Assembly (NCBI GenBank): GCA_947450025.1
Contig: CANFTW010000007.1
Location: 124,001 to 188,000 of the forward strand
From: Bacteroidota bacterium
Lineage (GTDB): Bacteria; Bacteroidota; Bacteroidia; B-17B0; Aurantibacillaceae
Direction: 5' to 3'
DNA length: 64,000 nucleotides
The notes under the pieces are model-generated. The model did not search any database and was not told the origin of the DNA. It saw nothing but the letters and a program-made list of their open reading frames with translations. A program made the position numbers and the translations under genes. Shown here piece after piece: positions 17,140-26,284 of this stretch. The stretch's first letter is position 1. Every line of letters begins with the position of its first letter.

Positions 17140-18459
17140 CTAGTTTATGCCTGCTAACTTCATTGCATCTAGCTTTATGGCTGAGTCTAGTGGAATTTGT
17201 AAATCTTGTGATTTTTTTGTTGCTTTTTTTAACAATACAGGTTTTTCTCTAATTTGCTTTTCAAATTCTTTAATCGTTTTGTTTTTTGCTATTCGAGCAT
17301 GATATCCTTTTGGATTGGTATATAATTCATACGCATCTTCAATAAAAGTATTTGCGTAGGTTGGCAGGTTACCATCTGAGTATAATAACATTATGACTTG
17401 GTTACTTTCTATTTGTTGTTTTAAATCTAATTGCCAAACTTCTACTTTTTCCCCAGGAGTAGGAGATGGAATAACTTTATTATAATAGTACCAAAATTGT
17501 CCACCAGCAAAACTACTCTGCCCAACTCCCATATAAACGGGGCCATACCAATAACTATCTGCAATAGTTAATACACGAGTTCTGTTTTTAGTAGAATCTT
17601 GTTCAAACATCACCTCTGGATATGCTAGTTTCATGTTTTGAACAGGATTTTTATACAAGTTCATACTCTTTAAAACATCAGCATCTCTACTTCTTGAAGA
17701 ATCAACCACATCAATTTTTTTCCATACAATATCAGGCAAATCGCAATGATGAAGATTTTCTATATGTCCAATAATAGTATCTACAGCTAAGCATTCTCCA
17801 TAAAAACTCCAGTGATGTCCAAATTTCGGGAATAATGGATAGGGTGTTGTTGGTTTTAATTTTTGAAAATAGGCTTTTAAGTCTAGAACATTGATGCCTA
17901 ATTTTTTTGATTCAGTAATGTACGTTTGGTAATTAGTATGGGTGATAGGATGTTTATATTTATCTTCAATTTGTTCTATACAATATTCACCTTTGCCAGG
18001 CGCAAAAACCAATAATAAGTCAATTCCTTTTTTCTTTAAAGAATCTTGAACTATTTTTGCTTTTTGCAATTTAGAGAGAATTTTATCTTCGCCGACATAA
18101 TCATCTCCAAAGGCCGAGAATATGTATCCTTCACTGTATACATAATTATCCTTTCCTAATACAAATGCATTAACTCTAATTTGATTAAAAGCTTTGTAAT
18201 AAAATTGGTTGTTTAATCTTACAAAAGTTTCCTTAAATGCCCAATGGTCATTATTGTAGTCATCTTTTAAAGATTGATACTCTCCGCTAAACCACATGCC
18301 TTTATCTAGTTTTAATAAAGAATCGGGTTTTACATTATTGATCACGATACCTGTTAAATTAGGTTTATTGTCTTTTTTAAGAATACCCATGATCATTGGA
18401 TACGAAATCGCTGCAAAAGCAATGAAAACAAATATATTATAGGTTTTACGTTTTGTCAT
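17140..18459 (-). CDS. AlgX/AlgJ-like SGNH O-acetyltransferase-related protein
   Basis: 439 residues. One N-terminal membrane segment (about 8-26) places the rest in the periplasm. The fold resembles the SGNH-like acetyltransferase domain of AlgX: a block with GHHWSFYGE (Gly214, His215, His216, Trp217) in the place of the catalytic DxHW, and the nucleophile region TIADSYW with Ser302. It starts 3 bp after the MBOAT gene, so the pair matches the AlgI-AlgJ/X logic: the membrane protein passes acetyl groups out and this protein places them on a polysaccharide. The Asp of the classical triad seems replaced by Gly214. Confidence 0.75.
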   Translation of the reverse strand: MTKRKTYNIFVFIAFAAISYPMIMGILKKDNKPNLTGIVINNVKPDSLLKLDKGMWFSGEYQSLKDDYNNDHWAFKETFVRLNNQFYYKAFNQIRVNAFVLGKDNYVYSEGYIFSAFGDDYVGEDKILSKLQKAKIVQDSLKKKGIDLLLVFAPGKGEYCIEQIEDKYKHPITHTNYQTYITESKKLGINVLDLKAYFQKLKPTTPYPLFPKFGHHWSFYGECLAVDTIIGHIENLHHCDLPDIVWKKIDVVDSSRSRDADVLKSMNLYKNPVQNMKLAYPEVMFEQDSTKNRTRVLTIADSYWYGPVYMGVGQSSFAGGQFWYYYNKVIPSPTPGEKVEVWQLDLKQQIESNQVIMLLYSDGNLPTYANTFIEDAYELYTNPKGYHARIAKNKTIKEFEKQIREKPVLLKKATKKSQDLQIPLDSAIKLDAMKLAGIN

Positions 18460-18462
18460 GAT

Positions 18463-19890
18463 TTAGAATCTGAAATAAATAAATGGATTAAAATCGAGAG
18501 CAGCGATATAACTTAATGATATATAAAATAACAAAATACTTATACCCATCATGAAGGTATTTGAAATGGTTGATTGATTTTCTCCGTATACTTTTGCTTG
18601 AATGTTTTTTGTAAAAGGAATAAAAGCAAAGAACGAAAAGAAAATTGCAAGACTCATAGAAAAATAAAAGTCGTTATGTAAAGCAAATTTTCCATCTGTA
18701 AAATGGAAGCTAAACATTGATTTTATGAAATGATTAGCTTGGGTTAAATTTTCTGCTCTAAAATAAACCCATCCAACTATGACAATTAAAAAGGTGAGAG
18801 TTGTAGAAAGTATTTTTCCTGTTTTATTATAAATATTTAATAAGAACAGTCTTTCAAGTACTAGAAATAAACCATGAAATGCGCCCCATATAATAAAATT
18901 CCAGCTAGCTCCATGCCATAATCCAGAAAGTAAAAACACAATAAATAAATTGCGGTATAACTTAAAATTTGAGTCAACTTTATTTCCTCCTAAAGGAATG
19001 TATAAGTAATTTTTCATCCAACTTCCTAATGTGATATGCCATCTTCGCCAAAACTCTGTAATACTTGATGATAAGTAAGGATTATTAAAGTTTTCTGGTA
19101 AACGAATTCCCATGATTTTACATAAACCAATGGCCATATCACTATATCCACTAAAATCAAAATAAATTTGAAATGTATAAGCAATTGCTCCAACCCAAGC
19201 GGCGGCAGAATCAATATGCTGAAGATCTAATTTAAATACATCATCAGCCTGAGATCCAATTGTATTAGCTATAATGACTTTTTTTGCTAAGCCAATGCAA
19301 AATGTATAGAAGCCACTTAGCTTAACTTCAGCGGTGTAATTTTTCTCTCTATCGGTAATTTGATCGGCAATATCATGGTAACGAACAATAGGCCCTGCTA
19401 TTAATTTCGGGAACAATAAAATGTATGTTTGATAATGCCAAAAGTTTTTTAAAGGTTTATGAATACCACGGTATACATCTACTACATAGGTTACACTCTC
19501 AAATGTATAAAAAGAAATCCCTATTGGTAACACGATTTTTAACCAAGCGATTTCTTTTACGCCTGCTAAACTCATCAAGCCATTGATATTATCAATAAAG
19601 AAGTTAGAATATTTAAAGTAAAATAATAAGCCTAAGTTCAGTACCAAAGAAATAATCAGTAATTGTTTTTTTGTACTTTCTGATTTTGATTGAGCCATTT
19701 GTTTTACCAAAAAAAAATCGACAAAAGTAGTGCCTAGAATCACAAAAATAAATTTAGGCCCACCCCAAGCATAAAAAACAATACTAAAAATTAAGATGCA
19801 GGCATTTTTAAATTTATTGGGAGTTAAGTGATACGCCAATAAAAAGATTGGCAAAAAATATACTAAAAAGGTAATGCTACTAAAAACCAT
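18463..19890 (-). CDS. MBOAT-family O-acyltransferase (AlgI/PatA-like)
   Basis: 475 residues with about 10-12 membrane segments. The MBOAT signature contains the invariant His326 in SGLWHGASWNF, preceded by the conserved WRRWHITLGSWMKNY and IPLGGN blocks that are typical of AlgI. It should carry acetyl from cytoplasmic acetyl-CoA across the inner membrane for O-acetylation of an exported polysaccharide. Immediately downstream is the AlgX-like partner, and upstream is rfbB and the initiating sugar transferase, so the substrate is probably the exopolysaccharide made by this cluster rather than alginate itself. Confidence 0.92.
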   Translation of the reverse strand: MVFSSITFLVYFLPIFLLAYHLTPNKFKNACILIFSIVFYAWGGPKFIFVILGTTFVDFFLVKQMAQSKSESTKKQLLIISLVLNLGLLFYFKYSNFFIDNINGLMSLAGVKEIAWLKIVLPIGISFYTFESVTYVVDVYRGIHKPLKNFWHYQTYILLFPKLIAGPIVRYHDIADQITDREKNYTAEVKLSGFYTFCIGLAKKVIIANTIGSQADDVFKLDLQHIDSAAAWVGAIAYTFQIYFDFSGYSDMAIGLCKIMGIRLPENFNNPYLSSSITEFWRRWHITLGSWMKNYLYIPLGGNKVDSNFKLYRNLFIVFLLSGLWHGASWNFIIWGAFHGLFLVLERLFLLNIYNKTGKILSTTLTFLIVIVGWVYFRAENLTQANHFIKSMFSFHFTDGKFALHNDFYFSMSLAIFFSFFAFIPFTKNIQAKVYGENQSTISNTFMMGISILLFYISLSYIAALDFNPFIYFRF

Positions 19891-19925
19891 AGTTTAAATT
19901 ATAAATGTTTTCTACATTTAAAATT

Positions 19926-20975
19926 TTAGTGTTGGTATTGTTTTTCGTAATAGTTAGCGTATGCACCAGAAGTAACATTCGTTAACCATTCTTCGTTTTG
20001 TAAATACCAATCAACTGTTTTTGATAAGCCTTCTTCAAATTGAAGGGATGGTTTCCAACCTAAATCTTTTTGTAATTTTGTTGAATCAATAGCATAGCGT
20101 AAATCGTGCCCAGCTCTATCCGTTACAAAGGTGATTAATTTTTGATTGGTTCCTTTTTCTCTTCCTAATTTCTCATCCATCATATCACATAATAAGCGAA
20201 TGACGTCAATATTTGTCCATTCGTTATGTCCTCCAATATTATAAGTGCTTCCTAATGCTGCTGTATGAAATATTACATCAATGGCACGCGCGTGATCTTC
20301 AACAAATAGCCAATCACGAACATTTTCTCCTTTACCATAAATTGGTAATGGTTTATTATTTTTAATATTATTAATACATAATGGAATTAATTTTTCAGGA
20401 AAGTGAAACGGTCCATAATTATTTGAACAATTTGAAATAACACATGGTAATTTGTATGTATCGTGATAAGCTCTAACAAAATGGTCTGAACTAGCTTTAG
20501 ATGCAGAATAAGGACTATGTGGATCGTAAGCCGTACTTTCTGTAAATAAGCCTGTATCTCCTAATGAACCATATACTTCATCCGTAGAAACATGATAAAA
20601 TTTGGTAAACTTAGTTGAATCAGCTTTATGCAATTCTTTAGCAGCATTTAGTAAATTCACGGTTCCAATAACATTGGTATATACAAATTCTAATGGGTTT
20701 GTAATACTTCTATCAACATGACTTTCGGCTGCTAAATGAATAACCGCATTAAATTGGTGTTCTTTAAATAATTGATTTATAAAGGTGGCATCCACGATAT
20801 CTCCTTTTACAAACGAGTAATTCGGTTTGTTTTCAATATCTTTTAAGTTAGCTAAATTACCAGCATAAGTTAATTTATCGAGGTTTACGATACTGTAATT
20901 TGGATATTTATTTACAAATAATCTTACAACGTGTGAACCAATAAAGCCAGCGCCTCCAGTAATTAATATTTTCAT
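19926..20975 (-). CDS. rfbB: dTDP-glucose 4,6-dehydratase
   Basis: 349 residues, extended SDR fold. The NAD loop is GGAGFIGSH (residues 7-15), the catalytic triad pieces are TDE at 131-133 in VSTDEVYGSLG, and YSASK with Tyr156 and Lys160. These are the residues used by RfbB/RmlB to form dTDP-4-keto-6-deoxyglucose. The other dTDP-rhamnose genes (rmlA, C, D) are not in this window. It sits within the polysaccharide cluster between the sugar transferase and the MBOAT gene. A near-consensus -7 (TATATTCG) is at 20997-21004. Confidence 0.95.
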   Translation of the reverse strand: MKILITGGAGFIGSHVVRLFVNKYPNYSIVNLDKLTYAGNLANLKDIENKPNYSFVKGDIVDATFINQLFKEHQFNAVIHLAAESHVDRSITNPLEFVYTNVIGTVNLLNAAKELHKADSTKFTKFYHVSTDEVYGSLGDTGLFTESTAYDPHSPYSASKASSDHFVRAYHDTYKLPCVISNCSNNYGPFHFPEKLIPLCINNIKNNKPLPIYGKGENVRDWLFVEDHARAIDVIFHTAALGSTYNIGGHNEWTNIDVIRLLCDMMDEKLGREKGTNQKLITFVTDRAGHDLRYAIDSTKLQKDLGWKPSLQFEEGLSKTVDWYLQNEEWLTNVTSGAYANYYEKQYQH

Positions 20976-20996
20976 GATGTTTGTTTTTATCAGTGG

Positions 20997-21004
20997 CGAA
21001 TATA
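20997..21004 (-). promoter_or_regulatory. Candidate -7 promoter element for rfbB and the acetyltransferase genes
   Basis: The minus strand reads TATATTCG (TAnnTTCG form), 21 nt before the rfbB ATG. It suggests that rfbB, the MBOAT gene and the AlgX-like gene can be transcribed separately from the sugar transferase upstream. Confidence 0.3.
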
Positions 21005-21061
21005 CAAAATGATGATGATGAAAGGAAGTACTTTTATGGATTTAATCCATAAAAAACACAA

Positions 21062-22483
21062 TTATTTTCCTCTTCCTTGAACGACAATTAATACGGTATG
21101 AACTAATATCTTAAAATCAATAAGTAAGCTCATGTTTTCAATATAAAGCAAATCAAACTTAATACGTGATACCATTTGCTCAATATTAGATGCATAGCCA
21201 TATTTCACTTGTCCGTAACCTGTAATACCTGGTCTAACCCTATGTAAATGAACGTAATGTGGAGCATGAACTACAATTTGATCAATAAAGAACTTACGCT
21301 CAGGTCGCGGCCCCACTAAGCTCATATCGCCTTTAATCACGTTATAAAATTGTGGAATTTCATCTAATCGAACTTTTCTTAAAAAACGACCGATATTTGT
21401 AATTCTTGGGTCGTCTGTTTTAGATAATAATGGACCGTGTTTTTCGGCATCGGTATACATCGTTCTATATTTAATAATGTTAAAAGGTTTCCCTCCTTTA
21501 CCGATGCGTTCTTGCTTAAAAAATACAGGACCTTTTGAACTCACTTTAACCACAACAATTAAAATAATATATACCCAAAAAAATAGAATTAAGACTAAAA
21601 CAGAAACCAAAACATCTATAAATCGTTTAACAGATTGTTGCCAATTAGGCATTGCCTGTTTGTTTAACACAATTAAGGCGGTTTCTGAAATAGAGTTCAT
21701 TTTTACCTGACCAGATAAAATATCATACATGTCAGGAATGATTTTAATAATGGCTTCAAAATCATTTAATTCATTAATAATTTTCTCAAGGTAGCCATGC
21801 TCCCATGATTCAATTGCAATGATAATTTCTTCGATTTGATGTGTTTGAACAATTTCTTTTAAGTCTTTGTATTCTCCTAAATGAGCAAGTTTTTCTTTTA
21901 ATTGTTCTGAAAAACCATTTTTTTCATCTAGATGTATAAAACCAATAAATTGGTTGCCAGAAGATTTATAACTTGATGTGATTTCTTCGTAAATTTTTAA
22001 TGCCCTTTGATTACTACCAATAATGACGGTGTTAAATCCAATTTTACCTTGACTAATTTTATAGTTAGTCATCGTTGATAAGACAAATCTAAAAATAGCA
22101 GTAATAAAAAAGTGAAGGGCAAATAATACGGTGTAAACTTTATAATAAGCTTTGTAATTAGATACAAAATCATCTAATAGTATAAAAAAGAAAATAAAAG
22201 TTACGCCAATAATAGATGTAGCAAGGGTTTGTATAAATTCATTAATTCTTGATTTTCGATAGATATCTTTATAAAATCCAGTTAAATAATAAGCTAATAA
22301 CCAACCAAGAGGTAAAATAATGATTCCTAAGATATATTGTCTATCAAAAACTTGCTCAGGTAAAATTCCAAATTTATCTGGCTCAATATAAAATTTACGA
22401 TATAGGTAAAATAAACTCCAAGCTAAACCTGCCGACAAATAATCAGCCAAAACATATTTTAATGTTTGGAGTGTTTTGTTCAC
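21062..22483 (-). CDS. Undecaprenyl-phosphate sugar phosphotransferase (WbaP/WcaJ-type initiating enzyme)
   Basis: 473 residues. Four or five N-terminal membrane segments, a cytoplasmic CoA-binding-like Rossmann domain (about 150-250), then the catalytic bacterial sugar transferase domain from about 275. Signature blocks: KRFIDVLVS, GPVFFKQERIGKGGKPF, IIKYRTM, and DEIPQFYNVIKGDMSLVGPRP. It transfers a sugar-1-phosphate from UDP-sugar to undecaprenyl phosphate, the first step of exopolysaccharide or O-unit assembly. The start codon is GTG at 22483, directly abutting the TAA of the preceding lipoprotein gene, so translation is probably coupled. Confidence 0.92.
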   Translation of the reverse strand: MNKTLQTLKYVLADYLSAGLAWSLFYLYRKFYIEPDKFGILPEQVFDRQYILGIIILPLGWLLAYYLTGFYKDIYRKSRINEFIQTLATSIIGVTFIFFFILLDDFVSNYKAYYKVYTVLFALHFFITAIFRFVLSTMTNYKISQGKIGFNTVIIGSNQRALKIYEEITSSYKSSGNQFIGFIHLDEKNGFSEQLKEKLAHLGEYKDLKEIVQTHQIEEIIIAIESWEHGYLEKIINELNDFEAIIKIIPDMYDILSGQVKMNSISETALIVLNKQAMPNWQQSVKRFIDVLVSVLVLILFFWVYIILIVVVKVSSKGPVFFKQERIGKGGKPFNIIKYRTMYTDAEKHGPLLSKTDDPRITNIGRFLRKVRLDEIPQFYNVIKGDMSLVGPRPERKFFIDQIVVHAPHYVHLHRVRPGITGYGQVKYGYASNIEQMVSRIKFDLLYIENMSLLIDFKILVHTVLIVVQGRGK

Positions 22484-23338
22484 TTATTGATAAATTAATT
22501 TTACGTTGTCGATATAAATTTCAGGAGACGCAACTGTTTTGTCGGCATGAATAAATACTTGATAACTAGAGTAGGTTGGTTGAGTACTTACCACACTGGA
22601 TAATTGAACATAAATTTTATTCCATTCATTGGATGTATTAACTGTAAGAGCAGTTCTTCTATCGCTTCCTCCACCAATAACCCCAACAGTAAATGGTTGA
22701 TTGCACTTGTAATTTAATTCTAAGTAGATGGTTGCTCCGCCTGAAGGCAAAAAGTAAGGAATGGTTTGAAGCATTTCAGCATTTGGATGTGCATCACTCA
22801 TCGTCATATAAATAGAACCAGCTCCTTCAAAAGATTTCGTGGGATCAAAACTAGCGGTGTTTGAATAGGATGTAGCGCCATTTGATACAAAATAACTTCC
22901 ACCGCCCACTACTGAGTCGAAATTATCAAAATAATAAAAATAGGCACCTGTATTATATTGAAAAACTGGAGAAATGGTATAGGTTTTTCCAGGTTCAAAG
23001 TTTTGATTGTAAGTAATAGAATTATAAAATGGGTAGGGTAGACGTGTTGCAGAAATGCCATTGTTTTTTATCCCAGCAAATAAGGTAATTTCTGCATTGC
23101 CAGAGGCAACCACTGGCATCACATTTCCTATAGGAAATATACCTTTAAATTGGCCGTTTACGTAGTACCAAATGTCTGTTATTTTTTGACTATTAGAGCC
23201 TTGTGCAGGTGTTGTGGTTAAGGTTACTGGAGCGGTCACAAGAAATGCTGATTCTGGCGCTTTAAGTTTATCTTTATTACAAGAACTTAGTAATATCAGA
23301 CTACAAAATAAAAAAACGTACTGTAAATATCTTTGCAT
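22484..23338 (-). CDS. Lipoprotein with predicted beta-sandwich C-terminal domain, encoded with the sugar transferase
   Basis: 284 residues. The signal peptide ends in a clear lipobox LLSSC (Cys20), followed by NKDKLKAPES. Residues about 30-125 look like a DUF4397-like small beta domain. From about 130 onward (YYFDNFDSV ... NEWNKIYVQLSSV ... EIYIDNVKLIY) the pattern is that of a carbohydrate-binding-module-like jelly roll. No enzyme motif is visible. Its stop is immediately followed by the GTG of the initiating sugar transferase, so a role in polysaccharide binding, retention or export is a fair inference. The -7-like TATCTTTA is at 23354-23361. Confidence 0.7.
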   Translation of the reverse strand: MQRYLQYVFLFCSLILLSSCNKDKLKAPESAFLVTAPVTLTTTPAQGSNSQKITDIWYYVNGQFKGIFPIGNVMPVVASGNAEITLFAGIKNNGISATRLPYPFYNSITYNQNFEPGKTYTISPVFQYNTGAYFYYFDNFDSVVGGGSYFVSNGATSYSNTASFDPTKSFEGAGSIYMTMSDAHPNAEMLQTIPYFLPSGGATIYLELNYKCNQPFTVGVIGGGSDRRTALTVNTSNEWNKIYVQLSSVVSTQPTYSSYQVFIHADKTVASPEIYIDNVKLIYQ

Positions 23339-23353
23339 ATCGTATGTAAAACG

Positions 23354-23361
23354 TAAAGATA
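23354..23361 (-). promoter_or_regulatory. Candidate -7 promoter element for the lipoprotein-sugar transferase pair
   Basis: The minus strand reads TATCTTTA (7 of 8 to TAnnTTTG), 15 nt before the ATG at 23338. Confidence 0.3.
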
Positions 23362-23410
23362 ACAGTACTTATTGTATTGCCATAAAAAAAATGATTTTCA
23401 CATCATTTCT

Positions 23411-24379
23411 TTATTTTTTCATAGGTCTAATTTGTGCCTCAATATCTTGAACAACCTTTAGAGCAACTTCAGCATCCATTAACGAAACGGTTAATGGAAA
23501 GTCATGATGGATGCTTTTATAAAAACATTCTAATTCTGTTTTTATAGCATTCACAGGATTGACAATAGGTTGATTTTGAATGATTTCAAATTTTTGGTGC
23601 CCAACTCCTGGATCTATCATAATTCCTTTTGACTGAGAAGTTGTTGGTTGAATTTTATGTATAGTGGTTGATTTGTTTAGCAAATCAATGTTTATGAAGG
23701 TGTTTTCTTGAAAAATTTCCATTTTTCTAACATTTTGCAAAGCAACTCGGTTCGCCGTTAAATTTGCCACACAGCCATTTTCAAATTCAATTCTCACATG
23801 AGCAATATCGGCAGACTTGCTTACAATATCTGACCCAGTAGCTGATATTTTTCGAATTTTACTTTTGATGGTATGTAATAACAAATCAATATCATGAATC
23901 ATTATATCCAAAACTACCGAAACATCAGTGCCTCTTGGATTATAACAGGCTAAGCGCTCAATATGAATATGCAGAGGGTTGTTAATATGATTTTTAGCTG
24001 CGGTAAATGCCGGATTAAATCGCTCAACATGCCCCACTTGAACAACAACACCTGCTTCCTTCGCTAGTCTAATTAGTTTCTTTGTATCCTCTAAATCATC
24101 CGTCGCAGGTTTTTCAATAAAAACATGCTTACCTTTTTTGATAGCTTCACTAGCCAAATGATAATGGGTTGGAGTAGGGGTAATGACTAAGACGCCATCA
24201 CAATGATTCAGCAACTCATCATAACTATTGCAAATCATCACATTATTTTGATAGGATAAATTTGCAGTCACATTTTTATCTATATCATAAATCGCACTTA
24301 TATTAAATTCAGGTAGTTCACTTGCTAATTTCAAGTGAATTTTACCTAAATGACCCAATCCTACAATACCTACATTCAT
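23411..24379 (-). CDS. Gfo/Idh/MocA-family NAD(P)-dependent oxidoreductase
   Basis: 322 residues from the ATG at 24379; a TTG nine bases earlier is less likely. The Rossmann motif is VGIVGLGHLGKIH, then the family EKPATDD block (FIEKPAT) and VGHVERFNP. The C-terminal part is the usual alpha/beta substrate domain, with MIHDIDLLLH carrying the conserved HDxD. Many members oxidise or epimerise sugar nucleotides such as UDP-GlcNAc(A). Placement at the head of the polysaccharide cluster fits a sugar-modifying role, but the substrate is not determined. Confidence 0.88.
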   Translation of the reverse strand: MNVGIVGLGHLGKIHLKLASELPEFNISAIYDIDKNVTANLSYQNNVMICNSYDELLNHCDGVLVITPTPTHYHLASEAIKKGKHVFIEKPATDDLEDTKKLIRLAKEAGVVVQVGHVERFNPAFTAAKNHINNPLHIHIERLACYNPRGTDVSVVLDIMIHDIDLLLHTIKSKIRKISATGSDIVSKSADIAHVRIEFENGCVANLTANRVALQNVRKMEIFQENTFINIDLLNKSTTIHKIQPTTSQSKGIMIDPGVGHQKFEIIQNQPIVNPVNAIKTELECFYKSIHHDFPLTVSLMDAEVALKVVQDIEAQIRPMKK

Positions 24380-24482
24380 TAAAACCAATTTTTTGGTAAA
24401 TGTACTATCTATTAAAAACTAATTGTTAGAAATGATTTTTTAATATTAAAACTACATTGTTTATTATAATTAATTTTAGGGC

Positions 24483-25160
24483 ATGCAAATTCATATTAGT
24501 AAAGAAGACGATTACCTGTACCAAGGAAAAAGAAAACGTTTAGTTGAACAATTAAAAGAAAAGGGAATTTTAAGTCAATCCGTTTTAAATTCGATATTAA
24601 AGATACCGAGACATTTATTTTTTGACCAATCTACTGAACGCCCTGCTTTACTAGATCATGCTTATTCAGATAAAGCACTTAAAATTGGCGCTGGTCAAAC
24701 TATTTCCCATCCATTTACAGTGGCTTTTCAAACAGAAAAATTAGAAATTAAAAAAGGAGATAAGATTTTAGAGATAGGAACGGGTTGTGGTTATCAAACC
24801 GCCGTGCTATTAGAAATGGGAGCAAAAGTGTTTTCTATTGAACGTCAGAGAGAATTGTACGATAAAACGAAAATATTTTTACCCTTACTAGGATATAAAG
24901 GTGCCAAATTAGTATATGGGGATGGTTATAAAGGTTTACCACAATTTGCACCTTTTGATAAAATCATTGTAACAGCTGCAGCGCCTTATATTCCCCAAGA
25001 TTTATTAGCCCAATTAATTGTAGGAGGTATTTTAGTTATTCCATTGGGAGAAGGCGAGGAACAAGTGATGAATGTGATTGTTAAAAAAAGCGAGACTCAG
25101 TTTGATAAACAGGCCTTTGGCAAGTTTAAATTTGTACCAATGCTGCAAAATAAGCAGTAA
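24483..25160 (+). CDS. pcm: Protein-L-isoaspartate O-methyltransferase
   Basis: 225 residues. Family blocks in order: IPRHLFF, the substrate motif ALKIGAGQTISHPFTVAFQ, SAM motif I ILEIGTGCGYQTAVL, and PLGEGEEQ near the C-terminus. It methylates L-isoaspartyl residues in aged proteins as the first step of repair. It is a single gene on the plus strand, divergent from the Gfo/Idh/MocA gene and upstream of an outer-membrane protein gene. Confidence 0.95.
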   Translation: MQIHISKEDDYLYQGKRKRLVEQLKEKGILSQSVLNSILKIPRHLFFDQSTERPALLDHAYSDKALKIGAGQTISHPFTVAFQTEKLEIKKGDKILEIGTGCGYQTAVLLEMGAKVFSIERQRELYDKTKIFLPLLGYKGAKLVYGDGYKGLPQFAPFDKIIVTAAAPYIPQDLLAQLIVGGILVIPLGEGEEQVMNVIVKKSETQFDKQAFGKFKFVPMLQNKQ

Positions 25161-25284
25161 TAGTTATTAACATTGTTAACAATTACCTGTTTATAAGACA
25201 ATGTTTGGTCTCTTTAAATATCTTCAGAATATATTCATATTTGCTGTGTTAATTTAAAAATAATAACAAACAAAACAACAAATT

Positions 25285-26160
25285 ATGAAAAAATCAATCG
25301 CTCTAGTAGCTTTAGCATTCGGTGTAACTGGTGCTTTCGCTCAAGATTTAACTTCAAAAAAAGGTGAACCATTTTTACCAGAAGCTGGTGATTATGCAAT
25401 CGGTGTTGATGCAACTCCATTCTTAAATTACGTAGGTAATTTCTTTGGAAAATCTACAGCAAACAACGCTCCAACATTCAACTTTTTAAACAACAGTAAT
25501 CTTATGATTATGGGTAAAAAGTTTGTTGATGCTAATACAGCTTACCGTGTAGGTTTAAATTTAAACTTTGGTTCAACTAAATACACTAACAATGTATTAG
25601 ATCAAACTAGTACAGCTACTCCTCAAGCTTATGTTCAAGACACTCGTAAAGTTGGAAATACATTTGTAGGATTAACTGCAGGTATCGAAAAACGTCGTGG
25701 TAAAACTCGTTTACAAGGTGTTTATGGTGCTGAGGCTGGATTATCTTTTGGTTCAACTAAGTCTAAATATGCTTATGGTAACACAATGGATAATACTCAT
25801 ACAACTCCGCAATCTACTGATTGGGCAACTTGGAATGGTACTTCTGCTAATTCTACTGCTAATGGAAACAGAACTACTGAAACTAAATCAGGTGTTGCTA
25901 TCGGATTTGGTGTTCGTGCTTTTGTAGGTGCTGAGTATTTCGTAGCTCCTAAAGTTTCTATCGGTGGTGAATTCGGATGGGGATTAGGTTTAACACTTCA
26001 AGGAAAAGGTTCTTCAACTTCTGAGGCTTTAAATGCTTCTGGTGCTGCTACCTCAACTACAACTGATACTGGTAAAACTTCTACTTTTGGTTTAGGAACT
26101 GATAACAGAAATTCTGTATTTGGACCATCAGCTTCATTACGTTTAAACTTACATTTCTAA
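25285..26160 (+). CDS. Putative outer-membrane beta-barrel protein, probably highly expressed
   Basis: 291 residues. The signal peptide MKKSIALVALAFGVTGAFA is cleaved before QDLTSKKG. The mature part consists of alternating short amphipathic strands (YAIGVDATPFLNYVGNFFG, TAYRVGLNLNFGSTKY, SGVAIGFGVRAFVGAEYF) and ends ASLRLNLHF with the terminal Phe used by BAM. Codon use is unusually uniform (GGT, GCT, ACT), as in abundant proteins. It has a long AT-rich leader and a very GC-rich terminator. No specific family is recognised; it resembles small porin-like Bacteroidota OMPs of unknown function. Confidence 0.75.
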   Translation: MKKSIALVALAFGVTGAFAQDLTSKKGEPFLPEAGDYAIGVDATPFLNYVGNFFGKSTANNAPTFNFLNNSNLMIMGKKFVDANTAYRVGLNLNFGSTKYTNNVLDQTSTATPQAYVQDTRKVGNTFVGLTAGIEKRRGKTRLQGVYGAEAGLSFGSTKSKYAYGNTMDNTHTTPQSTDWATWNGTSANSTANGNRTTETKSGVAIGFGVRAFVGAEYFVAPKVSIGGEFGWGLGLTLQGKGSSTSEALNASGAATSTTTDTGKTSTFGLGTDNRNSVFGPSASLRLNLHF

Positions 26161-26181
26161 TTAGAAATCAAGTATAATCAT

Positions 26182-26209
26182 AAGCCCCGCATTAGCGGGG
26201 CTTTTTTTA
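26182..26209 (+). terminator. Strong rho-independent terminator
   Basis: AAGCCCCGC-ATTA-GCGGGGCTT followed by seven T. It is the most GC-rich hairpin in the window and lies 21 nt after the stop of the outer-membrane protein gene. Confidence 0.92.
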
Positions 26210-26254
26210 TGCAATAAAGTTATCTTAAATGTTTAAATATTAATTGATTAATAC

Positions 26255-26262
26255 TAAATTTG
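26255..26262 (+). promoter_or_regulatory. Candidate -7 promoter element for the deoxyhypusine-synthase-like gene
   Basis: TAAATTTG is an exact TAnnTTTG match, 22 nt before the ATG at 26285 and downstream of the terminator of the previous gene. No -33 box is clear. Confidence 0.4.
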
Positions 26263-26284
26263 CCCCACATTAAAAAACACTATT

